In this document: positions 26,915 to 35,753 of the stretch, in pieces | Position numbering within the stretch: the stretch's first letter is position 1 | Layout of the letters: each line of letters opens with the position of its first letter | Source: SAR92 clade bacterium H455 | Lineage (GTDB): Bacteria; Pseudomonadota; Gammaproteobacteria; Pseudomonadales; Porticoccaceae | Direction: 5' to 3' | NCBI GenBank assembly: GCA_024802545.1 | Contig: CP103416.1 | Location: 2,232,001 to 2,296,000, forward strand | DNA: 64,000 bases | The notes under the pieces: model-generated | Told to the model about the DNA's origin: nothing | Database searches by the model: none | The model's input: the letters and a program-made list of their open reading frames with translations, nothing else | Program-made: the position numbers and the translations under genes

Positions 26915-26963
26915 GTATTTTTCAACTTAGCGTTTGTTGACTCAACAATAAAATAAAGAAAGA

Positions 26964-27010
26964 AGTGATCCCGGCCGGGAGGGAGGAAATTAAACCGGGA
27001 CCACTTTTTC
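26964..27010 (-). terminator. Terminator-like hairpin after the TonB-dependent receptor
   Basis: Inverted repeat AGTGATCCCGG (26964-26974) and CCGGGACCACT (26995-27005), 10 of 11 pairs matched, with a GC-rich stem. On the minus strand it is followed by CTTCTTTCTTT, about 50 bases past the receptor stop at 27059. The plus strand also has a T5 run after it. Confidence 0.65.
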
Positions 27011-27058
27011 CATTGTTAACATCTTTATCAAAAAAGATGCGGGTGATGATCGAGACTG

Positions 27059-29569
27059 CTAGAAGTCAACCCTAAACGTCAGGCCCATAGTTCTTGGCTT
27101 TAGTCGGAACGCTCGGAAGGTATTCACATTAAAAAGGTCCATATCGTACTTACTGGTGGCTGCATCATTGTTCAACAGATTATCAATATAAAGAGCTACC
27201 TCATAATTCCTATATTGAAGACCGCCGCGAAGATTGAAGGAATTGTAAGTGTCGCTATACAAGTAATCTGCATTATTGATGTTTGAGACCATTTGGCCAA
27301 CATGTTGATGGCTAAGCCGGACGTAACCGGCGAGGTCATTGGACATCTCATTTTCAACATACTGAACATAATTTGCCATGGTGAAATCAGGCGTTCCTGG
27401 AAGAGTTGATCCTGGAGTAAGACCTGTATCGCCAGCCACAGTTTCAAGAGTCGCATCTACATAGCTGAATGCTGTCCCCACCTCCCAGTTTTCGTTAGGC
27501 AGATAGGTAAGCTCTACCTCTATACCTTTGGAGGTTGCATCACCGGCATTATCATTAAAATTAAAAACCCGATCGTCATCAGTTTTGATGGTCCTCTGCA
27601 GCTGAATATCAGTCCAATCAATATAATAGGCAGCCATGTTTAATTTCAGATGACCATTGAGCAGTAAGGTTTTCAACCCGACCTCATAATTCCATAATGA
27701 GTCAGGGTCATAACTTGCAGGAACACCAGCTTCAGGAGCCACTGTAGTGTTGATTTGACCCACACGAAACCCCTTGGTGGCAGAAGTGTAGATATGTGAA
27801 TCATCATTTATATAATATGATAATGCGACCTTTGGAGTGAAGGAGCTGGATACCTCATCCGTTAATGGCAGTGTGCTATTGGCAAGTGCTCCTATGTTTA
27901 TCGGTATTTCAAACTCGAAACTATTGTCAAACCATCGACCACCACCAGTAACAAATATTTCGTCAGTAATTTGATATGTTAATTCACCAAAGACAGCCAT
28001 TTCGGTGATATGTGGGAAAAATTGAGTCTGCTGCACGAGGTCGCCTAAATTATCTGCAGTCCAATCCTGAAAAGTATCTATCTTTTGGTCCAGATAAAAA
28101 GCGCCAACGGTCCATTGCATTGGGCCATCACCCTGAGACACCAATCGAATCTCCTGAGCAAAGGTCTCAACCTCCTCCGTAAGACTATAGCCATTCTCAT
28201 CTGGCTCTAAACCAGTATCGAAAATGGCATCAACAAGGGAAGCAAGATCGAGGTTAATAAGTGAATCACGCTTTGAATAGGTAGTCGAAGAGGTCAATAG
28301 AGCATCGCCTAGATCATAGTCAGCGGATAGATTGTAGATACTAATACTGACATCGGAGAACTCAGGAATAACACCATCATATGCATAACGAGGACCATCG
28401 TCCTTATCACGGAAGGTTGCCGAACTATCGTCAACAATATCTGCCTGATGTGTTGCAGTGAGTCGCAAGGACAAGTCTTCATTAGGCATGTAGGCCAGCA
28501 TTAAACGGCCACCCTCCATTTCACCGCCATTCACATTTTTCTCGTCACGACGAGTATTATCTATATAGCCACCATCATTTCGACTGAAGGCCACGACTCG
28601 CAAGGCTAGCTCATCATCAACCAAGGGAATATTGAGCATTGCATTGATGCTATTACTGTCGTCGCCACCTTGAGTAAACGATTGACCCAGATCGATACTG
28701 GATTGAAACTCTGAAGCATTAGGCTTGTTATTAATTACCCGTAATGCTCCCCCTAGAGCGCCAGAACCAAACAAAGTGCCCTGCGGCCCCCTAAGCACCT
28801 CCACACGCTCAACATCAAAGGTATTGGGATCTGTATTGGTCCAAGCACCCCAGCGCTGCAGTGAGGGTAAATTATCAATATAAATAGCACTGGTACTCTG
28901 AGCATCACTCAAGATAGTAGTACTAATTGTTGAGATCCCTCTCACTATTACTGGACTACGACCTTTTCCCTGAGCGTTATAATTAACCCCAGGTATTTGC
29001 GCCAAATAATCCTGCGCACCAACCGCACCAATGCGATTCAAATCATCACCAGTCAGCGCCGACAAACTCATCGCAACATCCTGGAGATCCTGCTCACGCT
29101 TATTAGCAGTTACCGTTACCTCTTCAATTCCGGAGTTGCGATAACCCTTTTTTTCAGCAACCCCCATGCCAGCATCACCAGCGGCAATATTAGCGCGAGC
29201 TCTATTTCTCTCATCCTGACTGGAAACTACCATAAACACTTTTTCGTCACTCGTTTCTGCAACTAGGCCTGCATCTGCGAGCATGGTTGTAAGTGCTTGC
29301 TGACGAGTGTATTCGCCTTTTAGACCCCCCATTGATTTGTTGGCGACTAATGATGGAGAAAATAAAACTTCGCTATCGGTCTCTAGAGCAAAGACTTTTA
29401 ACGCTTCACTCATTGTATTGGGGGCAATATCATAATATTGACGATCATTTTCGACAGCCTGAACCAAACCTACTGAGGCGGATAGGCCAAGAGATGTTGC
29501 GATAACTTTTGTAAGTAATTTAATTTTAAAAAACGGGATTGCTTTGAGTTTTATAAAAGAAACGTCCAT
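27059..29569 (-). CDS. TonB-dependent receptor with N-terminal STN signalling domain
   Basis: About 836 residues. The start at ATG 29569 follows AAGGAGAAAGTAGGA; an open frame to 29731 exists but has no such site. After a signal peptide comes an STN (secretin/TonB short N-terminus) domain (IAPNTMSEALKVFALETDSE ... LKGEYTRQQALTTML), then a TonB-box-like region (IEEVTVTANKREQ), the plug with VEVLRGPQGTLFGSGALGG, and a 22-strand-type barrel ending in Phe (TFRVDF). STN receptors signal through FecR/FecI-type partners, and both genes lie 1-3 kb upstream. Ligand unknown; the NANKREQ-type plug is common in receptors for complex organics. Confidence 0.92.
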   Translation of the reverse strand: MDVSFIKLKAIPFFKIKLLTKVIATSLGLSASVGLVQAVENDRQYYDIAPNTMSEALKVFALETDSEVLFSPSLVANKSMGGLKGEYTRQQALTTMLADAGLVAETSDEKVFMVVSSQDERNRARANIAAGDAGMGVAEKKGYRNSGIEEVTVTANKREQDLQDVAMSLSALTGDDLNRIGAVGAQDYLAQIPGVNYNAQGKGRSPVIVRGISTISTTILSDAQSTSAIYIDNLPSLQRWGAWTNTDPNTFDVERVEVLRGPQGTLFGSGALGGALRVINNKPNASEFQSSIDLGQSFTQGGDDSNSINAMLNIPLVDDELALRVVAFSRNDGGYIDNTRRDEKNVNGGEMEGGRLMLAYMPNEDLSLRLTATHQADIVDDSSATFRDKDDGPRYAYDGVIPEFSDVSISIYNLSADYDLGDALLTSSTTYSKRDSLINLDLASLVDAIFDTGLEPDENGYSLTEEVETFAQEIRLVSQGDGPMQWTVGAFYLDQKIDTFQDWTADNLGDLVQQTQFFPHITEMAVFGELTYQITDEIFVTGGGRWFDNSFEFEIPINIGALANSTLPLTDEVSSSFTPKVALSYYINDDSHIYTSATKGFRVGQINTTVAPEAGVPASYDPDSLWNYEVGLKTLLLNGHLKLNMAAYYIDWTDIQLQRTIKTDDDRVFNFNDNAGDATSKGIEVELTYLPNENWEVGTAFSYVDATLETVAGDTGLTPGSTLPGTPDFTMANYVQYVENEMSNDLAGYVRLSHQHVGQMVSNINNADYLYSDTYNSFNLRGGLQYRNYEVALYIDNLLNNDAATSKYDMDLFNVNTFRAFRLKPRTMGLTFRVDF

Positions 29570-29762
29570 TCCTACTTTCTCCTTTACTGACTTTTGTTTA
29601 TAGTATTTTTTCAACTTCTTACTACACAAAATTACGCACCTATGGACAATTGTGATCAGTGCAGGAAAGAGTATATGGGTCGACTTATACTTACGGATAG
29701 GTGTATTTCGACATGGCAGATTTTTAGACAAAAATAAAAAAATGGATATTAATATAGAGTTT

Positions 29763-29790
29763 ATTATATTTTTTTATAAAAAAATATAAT
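29763..29790. other. AT-only 28-bp palindrome in the gap between regulator and receptor
   Basis: A perfect 13-bp inverted repeat (ATTATATTTTTTT, 2-base centre, then the complement) made only of A and T. It lies 57 bases past the stop of the LuxR-like gene at 29847 and about 200 bases before the receptor start. It could act as a weak terminator, an H-NS-like binding site or an operator. The rest of the 277-base gap (29570-29846) is AT-rich and shows no gene. Confidence 0.45.
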
Positions 29791-29846
29791 TCTTAAATTT
29801 ATATTATATTAAATAGTCAATTAAAGAGATGATTACAAGTTTGTAG

Positions 29847-30494
29847 TTATAGTTTTTTTGAGGACATAGGGATATAGCCCTCTTTAGCCGCATAGAGAAC
29901 CGCCGCCGGGAGTGTCAAGACACCAAATTCCAATTTAATTTTGGCAACATACTTATTTGCTGTATGCACTGAAATTCTAAGCGTATCTGCCGCCTCGTAA
30001 AGAGTAAGATCCTCCCCTGCCAGTAAAATTAGCAACTGCAGAGGCTTTGCAAGGAAAGTGGGGTCTATGGAAGTATTGCTTAATACAGAAAGGGATGAGT
30101 CTATGTCATTAAGGCCTGAGCTATTATAATCCGCGCCCGGTGATCGGATTGCAAATGAGTCGTCAAGCAGATAGCTGTTATGCTCAACATCCTCTATTTG
30201 ATATTCAAACGGTTCAAGCTTAGTAAAACTAGTAGGTATGTAGTCAATCGTCGACTGACATAAACCTTCAATCACCAGACCTTCAACCAAAAAATGTCTA
30301 GGCAATAAACCCTGGCCTAATTTCGGAGTATTAGAAATATCAGCTCTAACGCAATGCATTACATATGAAGCAGTGCGAAAGGCTTCCTGCGTAGATAAAA
30401 CCGTCAGATCAAATAAGGGCTGAGCCGAGGAAATTCCAGGAAATATAATTAAATTAACAAGTATTTTAATTTTCGGTATCAAAGAAATCACCAA
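29847..30494 (-). CDS. LuxR-like HTH transcriptional regulator (short form)
   Basis: 215 residues. The C-terminal ~60 residues form a LuxR/GerE-like helix-turn-helix (LTLYEAADTLRISVHTANKYVAKIKLEFG) in which the usual T-V-K/R-T/N-H recognition region reads TANK. The N-terminal part is shorter than in the two related regulators at 32317 and 37015 and no ligand domain is recognised. It sits between fecR (163 bases upstream) and the STN receptor on the same strand, so it may be a local regulator of receptor expression. Start codon uncertain. Confidence 0.72.
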   Translation of the reverse strand: MVISLIPKIKILVNLIIFPGISSAQPLFDLTVLSTQEAFRTASYVMHCVRADISNTPKLGQGLLPRHFLVEGLVIEGLCQSTIDYIPTSFTKLEPFEYQIEDVEHNSYLLDDSFAIRSPGADYNSSGLNDIDSSLSVLSNTSIDPTFLAKPLQLLILLAGEDLTLYEAADTLRISVHTANKYVAKIKLEFGVLTLPAAVLYAAKEGYIPMSSKKL

Positions 30495-30657
30495 TCATGG
30501 ATAAAATAAGTTTTGTCTTAATTAGCATAGAAACAAATCTGCACTGAAGGTTTGATTGACACAAAAACTAACCGCCAAGCTTGACGTGAATCAACAGCAA
30601 CTATTAGAAACCCTTAGCATCAATTTATGCTATCCATAGGTGCGCCTTACTGGAATG

Positions 30658-31764
30658 TTATACCTTAGACTGAATGTTGCTTACTGCAGAATTTGTACTG
30701 TCCTCACTTGGGGTTAGAACTAAATTTCCACGCTGATCAGTGGTCAGCTGGAGTGAAAAATAATCCTGTAGTGCTCGGAGTGCATTGCCACCTGGTCCGA
30801 CATTGAAAACCCCAGTCACCCGAATTGATCGCAGTGATCGGTCACCAATAACGATCTTTTTCTTTGCGTAACGATTTAGCTCCGATACCACCTCGGCGAG
30901 GGTGTTATTTTCAAATACCAACCTACCGTCTTGCCAAGCGACAGACTGAGGAATATCGACAATATTAGCTTTTGAAATACCTTTTCTAGAGTAGGCCAGC
31001 TGCTGTCCAATATGCTCAGGTTGCGAGGGTGCATGGGTAATAGTTGTCATCTGGTCCTGTTGCTCGACAGCTATCTTGCCCTCGATTAGGGTGACCAATA
31101 CATCAGAGGGGGTTTTCTTAACCACGAAAGCAGTGCCCAAGGCAGTGATTTTCCCGATACCGGCCATAACACTAAAAGGTCGGTACGCATCGTGAGCAAC
31201 ATTGAAGCGTGCTTGACCACGCACAAGATTAATACGCCTTGTCTCAGGAGTAAAATCGGCAATAATCCGCGTTTGGGTGTCAAGGAAGATGACCGAGCCG
31301 TCACTGAGTTCAAACTTTTTACGTTCGCCAATGCGAGTTTCGTAAACATCCCCGACAACAGTTGCCTTCGAACTTGTGCCGTAGCCCAAATGCAGGCTGC
31401 CAAGGGTGACCATAACAAATGAGGCGGCGATAGCCATATGAACCCAGCGAGTGCGGAGAGCCCCAAACAGCCCAGGGCGCTCTGCTCTACTGATTACAGT
31501 GTCATCCACAGGGTTGCGCAAAACGGTCTGTCGCGCGGCAGTAATTTCTGGGGTATTCGAAAAGCTGCCAGTTATATCCCATAGAACCTCTAACTCTTCG
31601 TAGGCACGCCTATGCTTTGAATCGGCCTGCAACCACAACTGGTGATCGGCGATTTCAGCATCACTGATATCGCCAGAGCCACGTCGGATAAACCATTTCT
31701 CGGCCTGGCTTTCAATGAGTGTGGGTTCAACACTCTCAGCCGGTCTATCACTGGCATTGGTCAT
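30658..31764 (-). CDS. FecR family anti-sigma regulator
   Basis: 368 residues: an N-terminal DUF4880-type cytoplasmic anti-sigma segment (AEKWFIRRGSGDISDAEI ... DSKHRRAYEELEVLW), one transmembrane helix near residues 112-130 (HMAIAASFVMVTLGSLHLG), a periplasmic FecR domain (KFELSDGSVIFLDTQTRI, RGQARFNV) and a C-terminal STN-binding-like region (FENNTLAEVVSELNRY). It transmits receptor occupancy to the sigma factor. Its ATG overlaps the fecI stop by 4 bases, the standard coupling. Confidence 0.93.
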   Translation of the reverse strand: MTNASDRPAESVEPTLIESQAEKWFIRRGSGDISDAEIADHQLWLQADSKHRRAYEELEVLWDITGSFSNTPEITAARQTVLRNPVDDTVISRAERPGLFGALRTRWVHMAIAASFVMVTLGSLHLGYGTSSKATVVGDVYETRIGERKKFELSDGSVIFLDTQTRIIADFTPETRRINLVRGQARFNVAHDAYRPFSVMAGIGKITALGTAFVVKKTPSDVLVTLIEGKIAVEQQDQMTTITHAPSQPEHIGQQLAYSRKGISKANIVDIPQSVAWQDGRLVFENNTLAEVVSELNRYAKKKIVIGDRSLRSIRVTGVFNVGPGGNALRALQDYFSLQLTTDQRGNLVLTPSEDSTNSAVSNIQSKV

Positions 31765-32258
31765 TGGGGCTCCTTGAGTATTTCCTTCATACGCTTAAGT
31801 GCAATCATCATATATTTCTCTACCGCACTTACGCTAATAGCACAGTGCTTGGCGATCTGAATATAGGTCAAACTTTCATAGCGACTCAGTATAAAAACTT
31901 CACGAACTCGCGGACTGAGGCTTTCAAGCAATCTGAGATAATATTCATAGAGCTCTTCACCACGAACTATATCCTGAGGCGTTACTGGATCCTCCCGCGC
32001 TAACTCCTCATCATACTCAACATGCATATCATGGTGCCGGACCTTCTCTCTGCGCAGTCGATCGCGCAGCACACTCCAAGCGATGGTAAACATATAAGCA
32101 TCGCTGTAGTCACTGAGTGCGATATCGCGACGCTTCCAAATCTTACAAAACACCTCTTGAGTGAGTTCTTCCGCGTCCCATGCGTTACGTGATCTTCGCA
32201 TAAAGAAGCTCACTAAGGTTCTTTGATATTGATCTACGAGTGCTTTCATAATTAGCAC
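31761..32258 (-). CDS. ECF sigma factor, FecI family
   Basis: 165 residues with sigma region 2 (WDAEELTQEVFCKIWKR) and region 4 (SPRVREVFILSRYESLTYIQIA ... AVEKYMMIALKRMK). It directs RNA polymerase to the target receptor operon when released by FecR. GGGAGGAA precedes both a GTG at 32258 and an ATG at 32249; the spacing favours neither strongly. It is encoded with fecR and about 2.2 kb upstream of the STN receptor, with a LuxR-like gene on either side. Confidence 0.92.
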   Translation of the reverse strand: MLIMKALVDQYQRTLVSFFMRRSRNAWDAEELTQEVFCKIWKRRDIALSDYSDAYMFTIAWSVLRDRLRREKVRHHDMHVEYDEELAREDPVTPQDIVRGEELYEYYLRLLESLSPRVREVFILSRYESLTYIQIAKHCAISVSAVEKYMMIALKRMKEILKEPQ

Positions 32259-32316
32259 GTTCCTCCCTGGAGCTGATTTTTATCTATCTAAACAGAGTCT
32301 GTGCCGACCCTTTTAT

Positions 32317-33183
32317 CTACAGTTGAATTAGGCCTTTTCTTATTGCTAGATAGACCGCATGTGCCTGAGATCCTGTCCCCAGGGCTTGTTTTGCCAATGC
32401 CATATGCTTGTTCGCAGTATCGAGACTGATACACAGGTCGTCTGCTGCCTCAGCCAGTGAAAGATCACATTTGGCCATGGTGGAGAGCAAGCGCAAGGCT
32501 TTGGGTTTAATTTCGTTTTCAGGCCTAATGTGGTTAAACCTCTGTTCATTGAGAAAGCTAATGGCATCCGCAAGAACCTTTAATAATGGGCCGAAGCGTT
32601 TTGCCTTGACGCGGAATTCCGCATCATCCATGCCAATCGCCATAACCGTTAAAACACCTCGATCCTGACTAGATTTTTTGGTACTTCTTACTGGGATAAT
32701 GTAGGCGTTACTTACACCGTAGCTGTTGTAGAGCCCCAATATCTCTTCGTTTTTCTTGAAGGTGTACGTCATGACCGGTGAGCTTTTAATCGTATCGGTC
32801 ACCATAGACAGAAGAATTGGATCGCCTATCCCGCAATGAATGTAATCCAGCACCATGTCGAAACGGCAGTAACCCTCGTCCTCGTAAGCTTTAAATAATT
32901 CATCAGGAAGTGAGCTGTGAGGCGCCTCAATAGTACCCACGCCGGTTTTACAGATTAACGCGTAATCACTAAACCCAAGCCCTGTGAGTATTTGCATAAT
33001 TTCGGCGTGAAACTCCTCAACCGTTTCAACACTGCTCAAATTCCGGATGTAATCAATTTGGCTTATCAAAATACCTAGGGTTTGATCATCTGCATCCTCG
33101 GAAATAACAAGCTCTCCGGCCTCGAGAAAATTCACTGGTTTTTGATAACCCATTTTCAGCAACGATTGACACTGTGATGTCAT
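32317..33183 (-). CDS. LuxR-like HTH transcriptional regulator
   Basis: 288 residues. The N-terminal ~200 residues resemble the autoinducer-binding fold of LuxR proteins (FHAEIMQILTGLGFSDYALI, then a GYCRFDMVLDY segment at the place where canonical members carry the ligand-contacting Y and DP), but most signature residues are changed, so the ligand is probably not an acyl-homoserine lactone. The C-terminal HTH (LSLAEAADDLCISLDTANKHMALAKQALG) has the TANK variant shared with the genes at 29847 and 37015. No LuxI-type synthase is in the window. It lies 58 bases upstream of fecI and may control it. Confidence 0.78.
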   Translation of the reverse strand: MTSQCQSLLKMGYQKPVNFLEAGELVISEDADDQTLGILISQIDYIRNLSSVETVEEFHAEIMQILTGLGFSDYALICKTGVGTIEAPHSSLPDELFKAYEDEGYCRFDMVLDYIHCGIGDPILLSMVTDTIKSSPVMTYTFKKNEEILGLYNSYGVSNAYIIPVRSTKKSSQDRGVLTVMAIGMDDAEFRVKAKRFGPLLKVLADAISFLNEQRFNHIRPENEIKPKALRLLSTMAKCDLSLAEAADDLCISLDTANKHMALAKQALGTGSQAHAVYLAIRKGLIQL

Positions 33184-33431
33184 ACTTCAAAATCCTTATA
33201 AGACAATTGCGGTATGAAAGATCATATTTAAGAAGATAGTGTTGAACAATTACACGTAACCGTGGATCAGGGGCAGAATCCTGCCTGATTATTGATAGCA
33301 ATTCGTCAGTGTGTGGAAATCAAGCGCTAGATCAATGTCAGATCAGCGTACTACGTGCGTTACGGAGCCTATTGATTGACCGCAGAGTGTTGGCTTAAAA
33401 TCTATGTGGATTTTCAAGTAGTTAATAATAA
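33184..33431. promoter_or_regulatory. Intergenic region upstream of the LuxR-like gene at 32317
   Basis: About 250 bases between the receptor terminator and the regulator. An interrupted dyad ATCAGG ... CCTGAT lies near 33268-33291 and could be an operator. No convincing promoter pair and no small gene are visible. Confidence 0.35.
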
Positions 33432-33465
33432 AACAGTGGCGCCCATTTGGGCCGCCACTGCTGTT
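33432..33465 (-). terminator. Rho-independent terminator of the TonB receptor at 33519
   Basis: AACAGTGGC-GCCC and GGGC-CGCCACTG-CTGTT pair into a long GC-rich hairpin. On the minus strand it is followed by TTTTATTATT. It begins about 54 bases past the receptor stop. Confidence 0.75.
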
Positions 33466-33518
33466 AAGAGATAATTGAACAGGCCATAAATAAACTAGCA
33501 TGTTCGCGGGTGAGACGC

Positions 33519-35732
33519 TTAGAACGTATAGCTAATATCCAATCCCATGGTACGTGGTGCCCCAAAGGCCTGGGCAACCGAAACTGCCGGCTCTCCCACA
33601 GCAAATGCATAAACAACATAGGCTTCATCAAGCAGATTCTTAGCCCAGATGGAGGCTTTGAAAACACCTCCACCTGAACCACCCAAATTGATGTCTCCTA
33701 ACTCTAAGCGCGCATTTAATAGGCTGTAGGCATCAGTGCGCTGTTCACCAAACGGAACGTAGGAATAATGATCAGTGGATGTCATGTCAATATGCAATGC
33801 CAGAGCACCATAGGACCGAGGTTCAAATGCATAGTCAAGCGTAATAGAACCCGCATGTTGCGGCGTCAGAGGTACAAAGAACTGTTTTAAGGCACCTCCA
33901 TTCAACGGATTGGGCTGCAATGGCATATCGCTATCAAGATAGGTATAGCTTAAGCCGAGCAAAAGGCCCGACATTGGTGACACAGCAATGTCCATTTCTG
34001 CACCGCTTACCTCTACAGTCTCGGAGGCATTGATCGTCTCCACCAAGGTGACCATCACCGGGTCTGAGAAGTCCAACTGCATATCCTCGTAATCGGTGGT
34101 GAACACAGCGACATTAACTCGTGCCCGATGATCCCAAAATTCGGATTTCAATCCTATTTCCCAAGTCTCTGCCACTTCCTTCTCAAAGGCACCAAAACTG
34201 CCTGAACGTGTATTTACACCGCCCGCTTTATAAGCCGTGCCCCACTTTAGGTAAGTTGATAGATCATCCTGCCACTGATATTGCAATGCCATTGAACTAT
34301 CCAGATTCTCATAATCTTGGCGCGACTGGCTCAAACTGGTTTCAAAGCGACTGGCGACTTTTTTATCTTCGGTATAACGCCCCCCCAAGGTCAACTCCAA
34401 GCGTTCACCAAACCCATCTGGTTTCCATGAGGCCTGGCCATAGGCAGCTCTTGAACGGGCTTCTGCATCGACAATTCTAGGAGGAAGAGTCGCTCCGGAT
34501 CCCAAGGCATCAAAAGTGCTCGGGGGATCAATGGCACTTAATTGCGGACCAAAGATACCGAAAATATCAAGGGAGAAGCTATCCTGTAAAAATTTATTCA
34601 CATCCTCCTTCAAGTAATAGAGTCCGGCAACCCAATCAGTTCGCTCGGACCTACCTATCAACTGCAATTCTTGCGAATACTGATCCTGCTCCATAAGCGA
34701 GAGATCTAGCAGTCCATTGAAGTAAAGAACGCCGGCATAGTTATTTTGGCTATCTTCCTTTAAGTTGCGCACTGCACTGATAGATTTAATCGTCAACTGA
34801 TCGGAAGCTATCCAGGTTACTGTTGCTGAGTGCCCCTGCTGCTCAACTACAGTCGGCTTTAAGGGAGCAACCGGCAATCGAGTTTCAGAGAGGCGTTCTC
34901 GCTCTTGGCTAAAACTACCGAGATTATCCTTATAAAACTGCATGTATCTCTGGCTCATCTCCACACTGGAATTGTCATAACTGTAGTCGATAGCGACATG
35001 ATCCCTAGCCTGCCAGTTAACGCTAAGCTTGCCTCCATCTTTGTTATAAGCATTGTAATCAGCCTGACCTGGCGCTGTATTATTGACCCACCCATCCCGT
35101 TCAGAGTGGAGATAATCTAGCTTTATTTTGACTTTTGCCATTTCCGGCAAATCGAGGCGACTAACCGATCTCAGCTCATTAAAGCGCCCAATACTCAAGA
35201 CCTGCTTAAATCCTAAATTACCTGAGGGTTTTTTTGATACTAGGCTGACAGCGCCACCAATGGAATTGCGCCCAAACAATGTTCCTTGGGGCCCTCGCAA
35301 GACTTCAATGCGTTCAAGATCGGCCAACTCGAGACCAAAGCCATGAGAACGGGCCAAGTAAACGCCATCTAGATAGATACCTACAGACCCGTCTCGGGTA
35401 ACTTCGCTGACATCAGAGGGTGCATTGCCGCGAATAGAAATAATAAGGTTTGATGGGGTACTGCCGATCGGCATTACACGCAGCGAAGGAATAATACCCC
35501 CTTCCAAGCCGCCAACATCCGTTATCGCCTGCATCTCCAACTGAGATGAGGTCATAACCGACATGGCGATCGGTGCATCTTGCATCGACTCTGGGCGCTT
35601 TTGTGCGGTTACTATGATTTCCTGTAAGCCATTCTGATAATCAGACTTATACTCGCTTTGACCCAACGCGAAAATACTGTACACGGAGAAAAAACAAACT
35701 GTAATTAAATGCGAATTTTTGATCCTTTTCAT
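33519..35732 (-). CDS. TonB-dependent receptor
   Basis: 737 residues in the outer membrane. Signal peptide ending near ALGQ, TonB-box-like LQEIIVTAQKRPESMQDAPI, plug with IEVLRGPQGTLFGRNSIGG, and a barrel with a final Phe (LDISYTF). It belongs to the large group of receptors with the QKR/SMQD plug that proteobacteria use for varied organics and siderophores. No STN domain. GGAAC lies before the ATG. The stop of the P450 gene is 21 bases upstream, so regulator, P450 and receptor likely form one transcript, linking uptake with oxidation of the same compound. Confidence 0.92.
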   Translation of the reverse strand: MKRIKNSHLITVCFFSVYSIFALGQSEYKSDYQNGLQEIIVTAQKRPESMQDAPIAMSVMTSSQLEMQAITDVGGLEGGIIPSLRVMPIGSTPSNLIISIRGNAPSDVSEVTRDGSVGIYLDGVYLARSHGFGLELADLERIEVLRGPQGTLFGRNSIGGAVSLVSKKPSGNLGFKQVLSIGRFNELRSVSRLDLPEMAKVKIKLDYLHSERDGWVNNTAPGQADYNAYNKDGGKLSVNWQARDHVAIDYSYDNSSVEMSQRYMQFYKDNLGSFSQERERLSETRLPVAPLKPTVVEQQGHSATVTWIASDQLTIKSISAVRNLKEDSQNNYAGVLYFNGLLDLSLMEQDQYSQELQLIGRSERTDWVAGLYYLKEDVNKFLQDSFSLDIFGIFGPQLSAIDPPSTFDALGSGATLPPRIVDAEARSRAAYGQASWKPDGFGERLELTLGGRYTEDKKVASRFETSLSQSRQDYENLDSSMALQYQWQDDLSTYLKWGTAYKAGGVNTRSGSFGAFEKEVAETWEIGLKSEFWDHRARVNVAVFTTDYEDMQLDFSDPVMVTLVETINASETVEVSGAEMDIAVSPMSGLLLGLSYTYLDSDMPLQPNPLNGGALKQFFVPLTPQHAGSITLDYAFEPRSYGALALHIDMTSTDHYSYVPFGEQRTDAYSLLNARLELGDINLGGSGGGVFKASIWAKNLLDEAYVVYAFAVGEPAVSVAQAFGAPRTMGLDISYTF

Positions 35733-35753
35733 AAACGTTCCTTTTTCTAGCTA

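Noticed and set aside
29570-29731. Longer N-terminus of the STN receptor starting at 29731
   Set aside because: The extra residues are basic and not signal-like, while ATG 29569 has a strong ribosome site directly before it and a fitting signal peptide.
32317-33183. Quorum-sensing receptor for acyl-homoserine lactones
   Set aside because: Ligand-contact residues typical of LuxR are not kept and no synthase gene is in the window. It is better described as a LuxR-like solo.
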